A stretch of DNA of 64,000 nucleotides from Terriglobia bacterium (GCA_021323595.1 JAJPKR010000014.1:62001-126000), one strand, 5' to 3'. Shown: positions 1 through 9,575, counted from the stretch's first letter. Made by a program: numbers and translations. The notes: generated from the sequence alone by a model not told the origin.

Positions 1-1
1 G

Positions 2-502
2 CCTCCGATCGTGGAGATTGAAAAGAAAACCTCCGTCCAGGTGGACAAGCTCAAGCTGGCGCTGCGGATTGACCGGATGGACCGCGTCAGCGACGGCGAG
101 ATCGTGATCGATTACAAGACCGGGGAGGCGAGAAAGCAGGCTTGGGAGAGCGAGCGTCCGGACGAGCCGCAAGTACCCTTGTATGCCGGATTCGCTTCCG
201 CGCAGCCGGTCGCCGCGGCCTTCGCACGACTCAAGCCGGGTAAGGAGGGCTTCGAGGGATGGGCCGACCGGAAGGGGCGACTGCCGGGAGTCGAGGCCGC
301 ACCGCGCGACTGGGCCGATCATTTGGAGGCCTGGCGCACGGCGCTAAAGCAGCTTGCCCGCGAATTTCTCGCCGGAGATGCCCGAATCGCGCCCAAGCAC
401 GGGAGCGATACCTGCCGCTTCTGCGACCTCGGAGTGCTATGCCGGGTCGCCGAACTGGAACCGCCCGCGGCCGCCGGCGACGACGGCGAGGAGGAGGCAT
501 GA
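2..502 (+). CDS. AddB-like / PD-(D/E)XK nuclease, C-terminal fragment (runs off left edge)
   Basis: The reading frame is open to the first base of the window, so only the last ~167 residues of a larger protein are seen. The segment has a RecB-type nuclease core: a hydrophobic strand ending in VIDYKT preceded by RIDRMDR. It ends in a cysteine cluster, TCRFCDLGVLC, that matches the C-terminal part of the iron-sulfur cluster staple of AddB-type nucleases; the first cysteine would lie upstream of the window. The stop overlaps the start of the downstream AddA-like helicase (ATGA), which is the usual addB-addA order for double-strand break processing. The GTG at base 11 in the ORF track is unlikely to be the true start. 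Assignment to AddB rather than to the related family annotated as probable DNA repair protein is inference. Confidence 0.75.
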   Translation, partial: PPIVEIEKKTSVQVDKLKLALRIDRMDRVSDGEIVIDYKTGEARKQAWESERPDEPQVPLYAGFASAQPVAAAFARLKPGKEGFEGWADRKGRLPGVEAAPRDWADHLEAWRTALKQLAREFLAGDARIAPKHGSDTCRFCDLGVLCRVAELEPPAAAGDDGEEEA

Positions 503-3500
503 GCGGAGCGGCGACGGCGGGGGCGCTCGAGGCCGAAGACCGCGCGGCGCGGCAGGCGGCGCTCGAACCCAGCCTCTCCGCCATCGTCGAGGCGCCGGCG
601 GGCGCCGGGAAAACGGAATTGCTGATCCAGCGCTACCTGCGCTTGCTGGCCGTGGTCGAAGAGCCCGAGCGCATCCTGGCGCTGACGTTTACCCGCAAAG
701 CCGCGGCGGAAATGCGCCTGCGCATCGCCGCCGCGTTGCGCTCGGCGACCGCCGCCGAGCCGGCCCAGGAGCCCGCGCGCACGCGGTGGCGGCTGGCCCG
801 CGAAGCGCTGCACCGCGATCGGACGCGCGATTGGCGGCTGCTCGAAAATCCGGCGCGGCTGCGCGCCCTGACGTTCGACGGCTTCTGCCGCGCTTTGGTC
901 GCGCGCACGCCCTGGCAGTCGCGGCTGGGCAGTTTGCCCGTGGAACCGGAAGCCGCCGATCACGTGTTTCCGCTGGCGGCGCAGCGGCTGCTTGAGACGA
1001 AGGCCGAGGATCCGGTCGGCGCGGCGCTGCGCGTGGTGCTCGACCATCTCAACAACGATTGGCCGCGGCTCGAGAAGCTGATCGGCAAGATGCTCGGCCG
1101 CCGCGATCAATGGATGCGGCACCTCTTTCAGGCGCCGGACGCGGTGGACGAATGGCGCGAGCGGCTGGAGTCAAGTCTGGCCGGGGCGATTCGCGCGGCG
1201 TTGCGGCGCGCGCGGGCGGCGATCCAGGCCAACGGCGCCTCCGACGATCTCGCCGCGGCGGCCGGGCTGGGCGAGCTGCCGGGGATCGAGCCGGGCGAAT
1301 TGGGGGCGTGGCAGGAGATCGCCAATCTGGCGCTGACCCACAATGGCGACCGGCGCAAGAGGGTTCCGAAGGACCTCCCGGGAGCGAAGGAAGTTTGGAA
1401 GCGCGCGGTAGACGCCCTGGACGATGCGGCCTGCGAGGCGCTCGCCCACCTGTGCGATCTGCCGCCGGCACACTATGACGACGCGCAGTGGCAGGTGCTG
1501 GCACGGCTGATCGTGCTGCTGCAACGCGCCGCCGCCGACCTCAAGCTCGCCTTCCGCGCCAGCGCGACGGTAGATTTCATCGAAGTCGCGCAGGCGGCGC
1601 GGGCGGCGCTGGGCGACGAGAGCGAGCCCAGCGATCTCGCCTACGCGCTCGACGGCCAGCTGGAACACATTTTGGTGGACGAGTTTCAAGACACCTCGGT
1701 GGCGCAGTACGAGCTGCTGCGGCGGCTGATTCGCGAATGGACGCCGGGCGAGGGGCGGAGCATTTTTCTGGTCGGCGATCCCAAGCAGTCCATCTACCGG
1801 TTCCGCGAGGCGGAAGTGGCGCTGTTTTTACGCGTGCAGGAGGAGGGGCTGGATCATTGGCCGCTGGCGCGGCTGCGGCTGCGGCGCAACTTCCGCTCGC
1901 ACCCAAAACTGATCGGCTGGATGAACCTAGCCGGCGCAGCGATCTTTCCGAGCCGCGCGGACGAGGCGATGCGCGCGGTTCCCTTCGAAGCTTCGGTGGC
2001 GGGCACGGGAGCGGCGGGCACGGGCATCGTCGAGATGCGGCTGATCGCCAAGCGCGACGACGAGGGCGAAGCCGCGGCGGTGGTGGAGATCGTGCAGGCG
2101 GCGCGGCGGCGTTCCCCGGCGGCGCAGATCGCGGTCTTGGTTCGCGCCCGGTCCCACGCGACGGCGATTCTGGCGCACTTACAGGCGGCGGCGATTCCCA
2201 CGCGGGCGGTGGAGATGGAGCCGCTCGAAGGCCGCTCCGTGGTGCGGGACTTGTGGGCGCTGACGCGGGCGCTGGCGCAGCCGATGGATCGCGTCGCCTG
2301 GCTGGCGCTGCTGCGCGCGCCATGGTGCGGCTGCACCCTGACCGATCTGCTGGCGCTGGCCGGCAGCGAAGCCGACGCGCCGGTCTGGACGTCGTTGCAG
2401 GATGCGGCGCGGCTGGCGGGGATGGCCAGCGCCAGCCGCGCCGCCGCGCTGCGCGTGGCGGAGGTGCTGAAGGCGGCCATCGGCGAACGGGAACGGGGCT
2501 CCTGGCGCCGCGCGGTGGAAGGCGCCTGGGTGGCGCTGGGCGGGCCTGCTGGCCTCGCGGATGGCGGCGAGTTCGCCGACGCACAAGCGTTTTTGCGTTT
2601 GCTCGATCAACTCGAAGCCGCAGGCTCCCGCGGCGATCTGGATGAGCTCGCCAGCCGCTTGGAGGAATTGAGCGCCGAACCGCAGCCCGCGGCGCCGACC
2701 GCGGTGCAGGTGATGACGATTCACAAGGCGAAGGGCCTGGAGTTCGACGTGGTCATCCTGCCCGGGCTGGGACGGCGCGCGCGACAGGATGCCAAGCCGC
2801 TGCTGCGCTGGGACGAGGTCATCGAGGAAGGAGAAGCCAAGCTGCTGCTGGCGCCGATCGCGGCGCCGGGCCAACCGGACGCGATCGAACAGTACTTGAG
2901 CAAGATCGAACGGGGGCGCGAGCGCGAAGACATGAAGCGCCTGCTCTACGTGGCGCTGACCCGCGCCAAGAGCGAGCTGTATTTGTTGGGGAATGTCACC
3001 GAGGCCAATGCCACGACGCTGCTGGGGGTGTTGCGCCCGGCGATCGCCGCGAAAGCCTGGGCGGCGGCGGCCGCGCCCGTGGCGGCGGGCGCGCCTCTGC
3101 CGGCGGCAGCGGCCGCACCCATGCCGGCGGCGGCGCCGCACCGCTTCCGCCGACTGGCCGCGGGCTGGCAGCCGCCGGCGCCGCCGCCGGACGTGTTGCC
3201 GCGACGCCGCTCCGCCACGGTCACGGCATCGCCGGACGAGATCGGCTTCCGGTGGGCGGGCCATCCGCGGCGGCAGATCGGGGTGGTGGTGCATGCCTGC
3301 CTGTGCCAGATGGCGCGCACGAGCGGCGCGCTGCCGGCGGAAGCGGCCATCCGCGGCGCCTTGCGACAGCAGGGACTGGGCGGCACGGCGCTGGCCGACG
3401 CCGCCAGGGAAGTGCTGCGCGCGCTGAGCGGCGCGGCTGCCGACGAGCGCGGCCGCTGGATTCTCGCCGATCACGCCGAAGGGGCGAGCGAACAAGAGCT

Positions 3501-3813
3501 GGCGGGCTGGACCGGCGAAGGGTACGTGCACGCGCGCGTGGACCGCACGTTTGTCGCCGACGGCACGCGCTGGATCATCGATTACAAGACGGGCGTCCAC
3601 GAGGGCGGCGACCTGGACGCGTTTTTGCAGAGCGAACAGGAGCGGTACCGACCGCAGCTCGAGACCTACGCCCGGCTGTTTCGGGCGCTCGACCCGCGGC
3701 CGGCGCGCATGGCGCTGTTTTTTCCCCTGCTTCGCCGCGCCGACGGCCGCCTGATCTTTCTCGATTGGGCGGCCGGCGCGGCCGCCGCCAGCCCGCGCAC
3801 GCCGCGCGGCTGA
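499..3813 (+). CDS. AddA/RecB-like UvrD-family helicase-nuclease
   Basis: A protein of ~1104 residues with the full superfamily 1A helicase set: Walker A APAGAGKTE (~res 32), ALTFTRKAAAEM, Walker B VDEFQDTS (~393), GDPKQSIYRFRE (~428), a motif IV-like RRNFRS, TIHKAKGLEFD (~740) and YVALTRAK (~819). The C-terminal 200 residues carry a RecB-family nuclease domain with IIDYKTG (~1028) and a YRPQLETY helix. Known role of the family: ATP-driven unwinding and resection of DNA double-strand ends for RecA loading, acting with AddB. The start at 499 is chosen over the 259 ORF start because it overlaps the upstream stop by ATGA and is followed directly by a plausible helicase N-terminus; the extension to 259 is out-of-frame shadow of the addB-like gene. 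An Ala/Pro-rich linker at ~860-900 joins helicase and nuclease. Confidence 0.9.
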   Translation: MSGAATAGALEAEDRAARQAALEPSLSAIVEAPAGAGKTELLIQRYLRLLAVVEEPERILALTFTRKAAAEMRLRIAAALRSATAAEPAQEPARTRWRLAREALHRDRTRDWRLLENPARLRALTFDGFCRALVARTPWQSRLGSLPVEPEAADHVFPLAAQRLLETKAEDPVGAALRVVLDHLNNDWPRLEKLIGKMLGRRDQWMRHLFQAPDAVDEWRERLESSLAGAIRAALRRARAAIQANGASDDLAAAAGLGELPGIEPGELGAWQEIANLALTHNGDRRKRVPKDLPGAKEVWKRAVDALDDAACEALAHLCDLPPAHYDDAQWQVLARLIVLLQRAAADLKLAFRASATVDFIEVAQAARAALGDESEPSDLAYALDGQLEHILVDEFQDTSVAQYELLRRLIREWTPGEGRSIFLVGDPKQSIYRFREAEVALFLRVQEEGLDHWPLARLRLRRNFRSHPKLIGWMNLAGAAIFPSRADEAMRAVPFEASVAGTGAAGTGIVEMRLIAKRDDEGEAAAVVEIVQAARRRSPAAQIAVLVRARSHATAILAHLQAAAIPTRAVEMEPLEGRSVVRDLWALTRALAQPMDRVAWLALLRAPWCGCTLTDLLALAGSEADAPVWTSLQDAARLAGMASASRAAALRVAEVLKAAIGERERGSWRRAVEGAWVALGGPAGLADGGEFADAQAFLRLLDQLEAAGSRGDLDELASRLEELSAEPQPAAPTAVQVMTIHKAKGLEFDVVILPGLGRRARQDAKPLLRWDEVIEEGEAKLLLAPIAAPGQPDAIEQYLSKIERGREREDMKRLLYVALTRAKSELYLLGNVTEANATTLLGVLRPAIAAKAWAAAAAPVAAGAPLPAAAAAPMPAAAPHRFRRLAAGWQPPAPPPDVLPRRRSATVTASPDEIGFRWAGHPRRQIGVVVHACLCQMARTSGALPAEAAIRGALRQQGLGGTALADAAREVLRALSGAAADERGRWILADHAEGASEQELAGWTGEGYVHARVDRTFVADGTRWIIDYKTGVHEGGDLDAFLQSEQERYRPQLETYARLFRALDPRPARMALFFPLLRRADGRLIFLDWAAGAAAASPRTPRG

Positions 3814-3851
3814 TCGCTCGCGGCGGCCGGCGTGCGCTAAGGTGGAATTGC

Positions 3852-5534
3852 TTGCCGCCTTCCCGCCGACTGCTCGCTTCGCCGGGCACGATCTTCGCCG
3901 CCGCCGCGGTTTTACGGCTGGGCTTCGCTTGGCATTATGTCCATCGCTTCCAGCCCGGCGCCGCCGCGGTCTTGCCGTTTCTTTTCGAGCCGGGCAACGT
4001 CGCCCGCTCGCTGGCTCTCGGCCACGGCTTCGGTTCCCCGCTGCACATTCCCTCGGGACCGACGGCGTGGGTGGCGCCGGTTTATCCTTGGCTGCTCGCG
4101 GCGATCTTCAAAATTTTCGGCGTCTATACCTTGGGCGCATTCGCCGCCGCCGCGTTGCTGAATATCGTGGCGTGCGCGACGGTCGTCTTTCCGCTGGCCG
4201 CGATCGGCCGGCGGCTGGGCCGCCCCGGCGCGGGCGCGCTCGCCGGCTGGCTGTGGGCGACGTTCCCGAACGCCATCATGCTGCCGGCCGAGAGCATGTG
4301 GCCAGCCTGCCTGGCGGCCCTGTTGGGCACGATCGCCCTCGCTTGGGCGCTGCGGCTGGGAGAGGTTACGGCGCCCGGCGCAAAGACCGCCACGCCGGCC
4401 GCTTCACCCAGGGGCCGCGGGGAGTGGGCGGGATACGGATTGCTATGGGCGCTAATCTTGATGACCGCGCCGGCGCTGCTCTCGCTGCTGGCGTGCCACC
4501 TGCTCTGGCTCGGGTTGCGGCGGCGCCGATTGCGGCGGGCATGGGCGGGGAGACTGGCGCTGTGCCTCGGCGTCATCGCGCTCGGCTGTTTGCCATGGAC
4601 GCTGCGCAACGCGCGGCGCCTGCACGCGTTCATACCGCTGCGCTCCGATCTCGGGTTAGCGCTCTGGATCGGCAACAATCCGCAGGCCACGATTTGGCCC
4701 AACGGCGCGCTGCATCCTTTCAACGACGCCGCCGAGCGCACTCGCTACCTGGAGGAAGGCGAAGCCGTATACATGCGCGGCAAGCTGCGCGCGGCGCTGG
4801 CGTACATGGCGGCCGATCCCGGGGCGACGGCGCGGCGGGCGGCGGCGCGCGGCGTCGCGCTGTGGGCGGGCGGCGAGCCGCATCCCTGGCAAGCGCTGCG
4901 GCACAATCGGTCGGGGACGTTCCGCTTCGTGCTGGCGTTCAATTTGGCGCTGGGGTTCGGGACCCTGCTCGGTTTGACGCTGGCGGCAGGATGGCGGGCG
5001 GCATGGTTCTGGCCGGTGGCGGCGTATCCGGTGGTCTTTCCCTGCGCGTATTACCTCACCGGCGCCTTGCCGCGCTATTTGCTGCCCATCCAACCGGTCT
5101 CGGCGCTGCTGACGGCGATAAGCTTGGCGGCAGTGAGCGGGCGCTGGGCGGGGCGCCGGACTTATGATGGGGCGCATGAGCACGCGCGTGGCGGGCGCGG
5201 CGAGCGCCGATACGCTCGCCGATCAGCGGCGCATGACCGCGGCGGAAAACTACTTCGCGTGGCAGGCGCGATGGGCGCGGCCTTATCTGGGGCGGCGCGT
5301 GCTCGAGGCCGGCTGCGGTATCGGCAATTTCAGCGCCGCGATCGGCGGCGGCGGCGCGCTGCTGGCCGTGGATCACGACCGCCGCTGCCTGGCGGAATGG
5401 CGGTGGCGCCATGGCGGGCGCGCCCAGTGGGAGGCGGCGGCGGCGGACTTGAGCGACGATTTCTTCGAGGAGTTGCGCGCCTGGGGCGCGGACACCTGCG
5501 TTTGCCTGAACGTGCTGGAGCACGTGGCGGATGA
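3852..5534 (+). CDS. Multi-pass membrane glycosyltransferase-like protein (GT39/ArnT-type); 3' end probably frameshifted
   Basis: The start is TTG at 3852, 7 nt behind a Shine-Dalgarno AAGGTGG. The first ~430 residues are a polytopic membrane protein with many hydrophobic segments, a periplasmic-type region (FEPGNVARSL...GFGSPL) and a late WIGNNPQAT loop. This resembles dolichyl-phosphate-mannose mannosyltransferase-type proteins that use lipid-linked sugars on the outer face of the inner membrane. The open frame continues to 5534, but after ~5130 it becomes Arg/Gly-rich and overlaps the methyltransferase by 370 nt, which is implausible. One indel near the end would place the stop at 5165-5167, forming an ATGA junction with the next gene like the one at 5901. 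The real product is therefore probably ~435 aa. Neighbours (methyltransferase, GT2) suggest envelope glycan synthesis. The exact sugar is unknown. Confidence 0.65.
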   Translation: MPPSRRLLASPGTIFAAAAVLRLGFAWHYVHRFQPGAAAVLPFLFEPGNVARSLALGHGFGSPLHIPSGPTAWVAPVYPWLLAAIFKIFGVYTLGAFAAAALLNIVACATVVFPLAAIGRRLGRPGAGALAGWLWATFPNAIMLPAESMWPACLAALLGTIALAWALRLGEVTAPGAKTATPAASPRGRGEWAGYGLLWALILMTAPALLSLLACHLLWLGLRRRRLRRAWAGRLALCLGVIALGCLPWTLRNARRLHAFIPLRSDLGLALWIGNNPQATIWPNGALHPFNDAAERTRYLEEGEAVYMRGKLRAALAYMAADPGATARRAAARGVALWAGGEPHPWQALRHNRSGTFRFVLAFNLALGFGTLLGLTLAAGWRAAWFWPVAAYPVVFPCAYYLTGALPRYLLPIQPVSALLTAISLAAVSGRWAGRRTYDGAHEHARGGRGERRYARRSAAHDRGGKLLRVAGAMGAALSGAARARGRLRYRQFQRRDRRRRRAAGRGSRPPLPGGMAVAPWRARPVGGGGGGLERRFLRGVARLGRGHLRLPERAGARGG

Positions 5535-5904
5535 CCGGCGCGCGCTGGCGCGCCTGGCGGCGGTGATCGTTCCCGGCGGCAGGATCATTTTGTTGGTGCC
5601 GGCGTTTCCGGCGCTATTCGGCCCCATCGACCGGGCGCTGGGCCACCATCGCCGCTACACGCGCGCCGGTCTGGCGGCGATGGCGCGCGAAGCGGCGCTG
5701 CGAATTCGGCTGGCGCGCTATATGAACCTGGCCGGCTTTTTCGGCTGGTGGATCAACGCGCGCCTGCTGCGCCGGCGGGCGCAATCGCCGGCGCAGATCG
5801 CGGTCTTTAACCGGCTGGCGCCGGTCCTAGCCAAGCTCGAAACCGCCGCACCGCCGCCCTTCGGTCTTTCGCTATTCGCGGTGTTGGAGAAGGACGCGGC
5901 ATGA
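5164..5904 (+). CDS. Class I SAM-dependent methyltransferase
   Basis: A 246-residue protein with the Rossmann SAM motif [12 protein letters not shown] (~res 43), an acidic residue ending strand 2 (LAVDHD), and CLNVLEHV at motif II, as in UbiG/Methyltransf_11-type enzymes. The C-terminal region with [19 protein letters not shown] is typical of methyltransferases that sit beside polyprenyl-phosphate glycosyltransferases. Two starts are possible: ATG 5164, and ATG 5176 giving MSTRV; neither has a decisive ribosome site. The stop overlaps the GT2 start by ATGA, so the two are translationally coupled. The substrate is unknown; lipid-linked or surface sugar is an inference from neighbours. Confidence 0.85.
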   Translation: MMGRMSTRVAGAASADTLADQRRMTAAENYFAWQARWARPYLGRRVLEAGCGIGNFSAAIGGGGALLAVDHDRRCLAEWRWRHGGRAQWEAAAADLSDDFFEELRAWGADTCVCLNVLEHVADDRRALARLAAVIVPGGRIILLVPAFPALFGPIDRALGHHRRYTRAGLAAMAREAALRIRLARYMNLAGFFGWWINARLLRRRAQSPAQIAVFNRLAPVLAKLETAAPPPFGLSLFAVLEKDAA

Positions 5905-6668
5905 AGGTCTCCATCCTGATGCCGGTCTATAACGAATTTCCAACCCTCCTGCGCGTGCTGCGCCGGGTGCGCCAGGCGCCGCTGCCGGCCGGCTGCGAGC
6001 GCGAGATCATCGTCGTGGACGACGGCTCGACGGATGGAACCGCGGATCTCTTGGCGGCGATCGCCGCTTCCGGCCAGGCGCGGGTCTTGCGGGCCGAGCA
6101 GCGCGGCGGCAAAGGAGCGGCGCTGCGGGCGGGCTTGGCGCTGGCCAGCGGCGAGGTGATCGTGATCCAGGATGGCGATCTCGAATACGACCCGCGCGAC
6201 TATCGCGCGCTGCTCGCGCCGATTCTGGAGGAGAACGCCGAGGCCGTCTATGGTTCGCGGTTTTTGCGGCAAACGCGGCCGAGGGGGATGCGCTGGCGCA
6301 ACTTGCTCGCCAATCGCCTGCTCACCGCCGCCGCCAATCTGCTGTTCCAGGCCGGCCTCACCGACGAGGCGACGGCTTACAAGGCGTTTCGCGCCTCTTC
6401 GTTGCGCAATCTCGATTTACAGTGCGTGCGATTCGAGTTTTGTCCGGAAGTCACGGCCAAACTGCGGCGGCGAGGGATCGCGATTCGGGAAGTGCCCATC
6501 CGGTATCGCGGGCGGGGCGTCGCTGCGGGCAAGAAGATTCGCGCGCGCGACGGCGCCGAGGCGCTGTGGACGCTGCTCCGCTGGCGCTGGCAGCGGCTGC
6601 CGGCGGGCGCGGCCACGAGCGCCGCCGCGCCGCGCATCGGCCTGGCCGGATTCAGGCCGCTCAGCTAG
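5901..6668 (+). CDS. GT2 family glycosyltransferase, dolichol-phosphate mannosyltransferase-like
   Basis: A 255-residue GT-A fold enzyme. N-terminal [10 protein letters not shown], then [12 protein letters not shown] (nucleotide-binding aspartates), [11 protein letters not shown], and [10 protein letters not shown] supplying the DXD metal motif. No transmembrane helices are seen, so it would be a cytosolic or peripheral enzyme charging a polyprenyl phosphate from a nucleotide sugar. That fits as donor supply for the membrane transferase two genes upstream. The specific sugar cannot be read from sequence. Last gene of the 3852-6668 operon. The ATGA overlap with the methyltransferase fixes the start. 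Confidence 0.88.
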   Translation: MKVSILMPVYNEFPTLLRVLRRVRQAPLPAGCEREIIVVDDGSTDGTADLLAAIAASGQARVLRAEQRGGKGAALRAGLALASGEVIVIQDGDLEYDPRDYRALLAPILEENAEAVYGSRFLRQTRPRGMRWRNLLANRLLTAAANLLFQAGLTDEATAYKAFRASSLRNLDLQCVRFEFCPEVTAKLRRRGIAIREVPIRYRGRGVAAGKKIRARDGAEALWTLLRWRWQRLPAGAATSAAAPRIGLAGFRPLS

Positions 6669-6726
6669 CGGTTCCCATCGCCGCGCGCCGGAATGCGCTA
6701 CCATCGCCATTTCCGGCAGGAACCGC
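6668..6726. other. Interrupted long hairpin between GT2 and M1 peptidase genes
   Basis: An outer 8-bp stem GCGGTTCC / GGAACCGC encloses an inner 7-bp stem GCCGGAA / TTCCGGC. It begins at the GT2 stop codon and ends just before the Shine-Dalgarno of the peptidase gene. No T-tract follows, so it may be a factor-dependent terminator, mRNA stabiliser or leader structure of the downstream gene. Confidence 0.4.
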
Positions 6727-6743
6727 CGGCCAGGAGCGTGCCG

Positions 6744-9164
6744 ATGAAGCCGAAATTAATCCTCGTAGTTTGCGCCTTGCTGCTAGGCTTCCACGCTTGG
6801 GCGGCGCCGTACCCCCACGACTACAACCTGACGCACGTCGAGCTGCATCTAGTTCCGAATTTTGCCAGACGCGCGATCACCGCCGACGAAAGGCTGACCG
6901 CGAGGCCCTTGCGCGTGGATTTCCGCGAGCTGGTGCTGGATTGCGACGGACCCGAAATCGATTCGGTCACGAGCGCCGGGCGGACGCTTCCCTTTCAACT
7001 CGGCAACGGATTGTTGCGCATTGAATTGCCGAAGCCGGCGACCGCGGCCTTCAGCGTGGAGATCCGCTATCATCTGACGCCCACGGCGGGACTGGTGTTT
7101 TTCCCCGGCGACCTGGCCACGCCCGACCGCGCCACCTGGCTCTGGGCGTCGGGCGAGCCCAACGAGAATCACCACTGGCTGCCGATCTACGACCGGCCCA
7201 ACGACAAGGTCACCGCCGATTTCTACATCACCGCGCCAGCCGGGGACTGGGCCATCGCCAACGGCCGCCTGGCCGGGCGGCGCGCGCTGGCGGGCGGCGC
7301 GACGGAATTCCATTGGCAGGAGGTCCATCCGGTCTCGACCTACTTGCTGACGTTCTATGTCGGCCATTGGAACCGCATTGCGGACCGCGGCACGGGCGTG
7401 AACAGCGGGGTGCCGCTCGGCTACGACGTGCCGCCGGACGAATCGGCGGAGATCGCCCGCGCCGAATTCGGCCGGACGCCGGAAATGATGAGCTATTTCT
7501 CGTCGCTCACCGGCATTCCCTTTCCCTGGGAAAAATACGATCAAGTGAAGAATCCGGGGTTTTTCTCCGGGCTGGAGAACGCCAGCGCCACGGAATTTCC
7601 CGGGGACTATCCGCAAAACCCCACGCTCGCGAACATGCGCGCCGAAGCGCCTCAGCACGATGTCGGGATTTCCCATGAGCTGTCCCATCAATGGTTCGGC
7701 GATTTCGCGACCTGCCAGGATTGGAGCGACCTGTGGCTGAATGAAGGCTTCGCCACCTTCATGCAATACACCTGGGACGAGCACGCCAACGGCCGCGATC
7801 GCGCGATCGCGGATTGGGAGAGCAGCGCGCGCGGCTACTTCCGCGCCGCCGCCGCCCACGACCGCCCCATCGTGTACGCCAATTACGGCGATCCCTGGAG
7901 CATGTTCGACGCGATCACCTACAACAAAGGCGGCTGGGCGATCCGCATGCTGCAGGCGCAACTGGGCGACGCCGCCTTTTGGAAGGCGATCCACGCCTAT
8001 CTCAGCGCCTACGCGTACCAGCCCGCGGGAACGGAGAATTTCGAGCTGGCGTTCGAGCAGTCCACGCACCAGAATTTGAAGGGCTTTTTCCAGCGCTGGT
8101 TCTATGGCACCGGCTTCCCCGTATTTCAAGCCGCGTGGAGCTGGCAGCCGGCAAACGGCGGGCAGGCGGTGTTGCGCCTGCATCAGACCGGCGATCTGAT
8201 CTATACCGGCCCGCTCACCGTCGCGCTCTGGTCCCAGGGCTCCGAGCGGCGGCAACAGATCTCGATCCAGGAAGCGACGCAATCGTTCCGGCTGGCCGCG
8301 CCGGCGCAGCCGGAAATGATCTTGATCGACCCCGATCACACACTGTTGAAGCAGCTTGCGTGGACGAAATCCGCGGCGGAATGGCGCTACCAGGCCGTGC
8401 ACGCCCCTTGGAGCGTGGATCGCGAGAGCGCCCTGGACGAGTTGGCGCGAATGGCGCGCGGCAGCGAGCGGGCGGCGACGGCATCCTTTTTGGCGGCGCG
8501 CGTGGGAGCCGAGCCGGTGGCCGCCGCGGCGGATGACGCCCTGGACCGGCTCGCGGGACTCGATCCGGCGACGGCGCAACGGCTGGCCCTCCAGCGCCTG
8601 CAAGACGGCCAATTCCGCGTTCGCGCCGACGCCGCCGAGCTCCTCGGGAACTTGGCGCCGGGGCAAGCAGCCTTGCCCGGGGAGATCAGGCGACTGACAC
8701 GCCTTTTCACCTCCGACCCCATTTCCTCGGTGCGGGCGGCGGCGCTCGAGGCCTTGCTCACGGTGGATCGCGCCCACGCCGGCGACTATCTGCAGCGCGC
8801 GCTCACGATGAAGAGCTTCGAATGGCAGGTGGAAGCGACGGCGCTGCAACATTACCCGCGCATCGCCGGGCGGCAGGCGCTGCCCATCGAACAGGCGTGG
8901 GCCGCGCCGGACCGGCCGGCGGCGGCGCGAGCGGCGGCGCTCGCGGCCTTGGGGCAGCTCGGGTCCTCCGATCCGCGCACGCTGGCGCTGCTGCGGCAAG
9001 CGCTCGCCGGCCCGATCGGTGACACTCAGATCGAGGCCGCCTTCGCGCTCGCGCGCCTGCACGATCGGGCGTCGCTGCCCGCGATCGAACGCCTGGCGAA
9101 CGAAAACTGGATCGGCTTTTTCGTCCCCGCCTTCTCAGCGGCGGCGGCACAACTCAGCCGCTAG
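6744..9164 (+). CDS. Secreted M1-family aminopeptidase with C-terminal HEAT-like repeats
   Basis: 806 residues. Start ATG 6744 has AGGAG 7 nt upstream and begins a classic signal peptide (MKPKLILVVCALLLGFHAWA). The ORF-track start at 6693 only adds a non-signal leader. Zinc gluzincin motif HELSHQWFG (~res 310) with the downstream NEGFA (~332) glutamate, and GLENA (~275) in place of the GAMEN exopeptidase loop, identify the M1 family. The C-terminal third (~560-800) consists of Ala/Leu-rich helical repeats resembling HEAT repeats. The expected role is N-terminal peptide trimming in the periplasm or outside the cell. It probably forms its own transcription unit; the downstream gene is convergent and overlaps by 4 nt at a CTAG. 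Confidence 0.88.
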   Translation: MKPKLILVVCALLLGFHAWAAPYPHDYNLTHVELHLVPNFARRAITADERLTARPLRVDFRELVLDCDGPEIDSVTSAGRTLPFQLGNGLLRIELPKPATAAFSVEIRYHLTPTAGLVFFPGDLATPDRATWLWASGEPNENHHWLPIYDRPNDKVTADFYITAPAGDWAIANGRLAGRRALAGGATEFHWQEVHPVSTYLLTFYVGHWNRIADRGTGVNSGVPLGYDVPPDESAEIARAEFGRTPEMMSYFSSLTGIPFPWEKYDQVKNPGFFSGLENASATEFPGDYPQNPTLANMRAEAPQHDVGISHELSHQWFGDFATCQDWSDLWLNEGFATFMQYTWDEHANGRDRAIADWESSARGYFRAAAAHDRPIVYANYGDPWSMFDAITYNKGGWAIRMLQAQLGDAAFWKAIHAYLSAYAYQPAGTENFELAFEQSTHQNLKGFFQRWFYGTGFPVFQAAWSWQPANGGQAVLRLHQTGDLIYTGPLTVALWSQGSERRQQISIQEATQSFRLAAPAQPEMILIDPDHTLLKQLAWTKSAAEWRYQAVHAPWSVDRESALDELARMARGSERAATASFLAARVGAEPVAAAADDALDRLAGLDPATAQRLALQRLQDGQFRVRADAAELLGNLAPGQAALPGEIRRLTRLFTSDPISSVRAAALEALLTVDRAHAGDYLQRALTMKSFEWQVEATALQHYPRIAGRQALPIEQAWAAPDRPAAARAAALAALGQLGSSDPRTLALLRQALAGPIGDTQIEAAFALARLHDRASLPAIERLANENWIGFFVPAFSAAAAQLSR

Positions 9165-9559
9165 CGGTAGACCGAAATCTGGCGCTGCGGGCGCTTGAGC
9201 TCAATATTGATGAGCTCGTCGGCATGGCGCACGTAATAGTAGTCGCCCCAAGTTTGGTACCCGGACGCGATTACCTGAATCAACAAGACGCCCGGCACGA
9301 AGCCGCTGATGGTGGCGTTGCCCTTCGAATCGCTCTTGAGCTCGACGTGCAAAGGATCCTTCACCTTTTGCCATTGCAAGTCGCCCACCTGGGTCAGCAC
9401 CACGCCGGCGTTGGCGATCGGCTGATGGCTGCGGTTGAAGACGTGAACCGTGACCTTGCAATCGATCGGCTCGGGCTTCTTCTTGGCGAGAGCCACCAGC
9501 CCGCCCATCGCCAGCACGGCGACAAGCGCCCAGCCGATGCGAGGCGCCCGGGAACTCAT
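9161..9559 (-). CDS. Small membrane-anchored protein with carboxypeptidase-regulatory-like (CNA-B-like) domain
   Basis: 132 residues from ATG 9559. This start is chosen because a signal or anchor helix (IGWALVAVLAMGGLVAL) follows at once, and a -10-like TACAAT lies exactly 6 nt upstream. The ORF-track start at 9625 overlaps the divergent kinase. After the helix comes a beta-sandwich-like domain: VTVHVFNRSHQPIANAGVVLT, then SDSKGNATISGFVPGVLLIQV, the pattern of transthyretin/CarboxypepD_reg folds common in acidobacterial secreted proteins. No catalytic residues are seen. Function unknown; probably periplasmic or inner-membrane anchored. Confidence 0.7.
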   Translation of the reverse strand: MSSRAPRIGWALVAVLAMGGLVALAKKKPEPIDCKVTVHVFNRSHQPIANAGVVLTQVGDLQWQKVKDPLHVELKSDSKGNATISGFVPGVLLIQVIASGYQTWGDYYYVRHADELINIELKRPQRQISVYR

Positions 9560-9565
9560 GTGTGC

Positions 9566-9575
9566 ATTGTATATT
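9566..9575. promoter_or_regulatory. Overlapping divergent -10 boxes (TACAAT on minus, TATATT on plus)
   Basis: The 23 bp between the two divergent start codons contain ATTGTATATT. On the minus strand TACAAT (9571-9566) sits 6 nt before ATG 9559; on the plus strand TATATT (9570-9575) sits 7 nt before ATG 9583. Both spacings place transcription start at or next to the start codon, predicting two leaderless mRNAs from mutually exclusive promoters. Confidence 0.55.

Noticed and set aside
2179-3600. 473-aa minus ORF opposite the AddA-like gene
   Set aside because: Antisense shadow with Arg/Gln/His-rich composition; the plus strand carries a full set of helicase and nuclease motifs.
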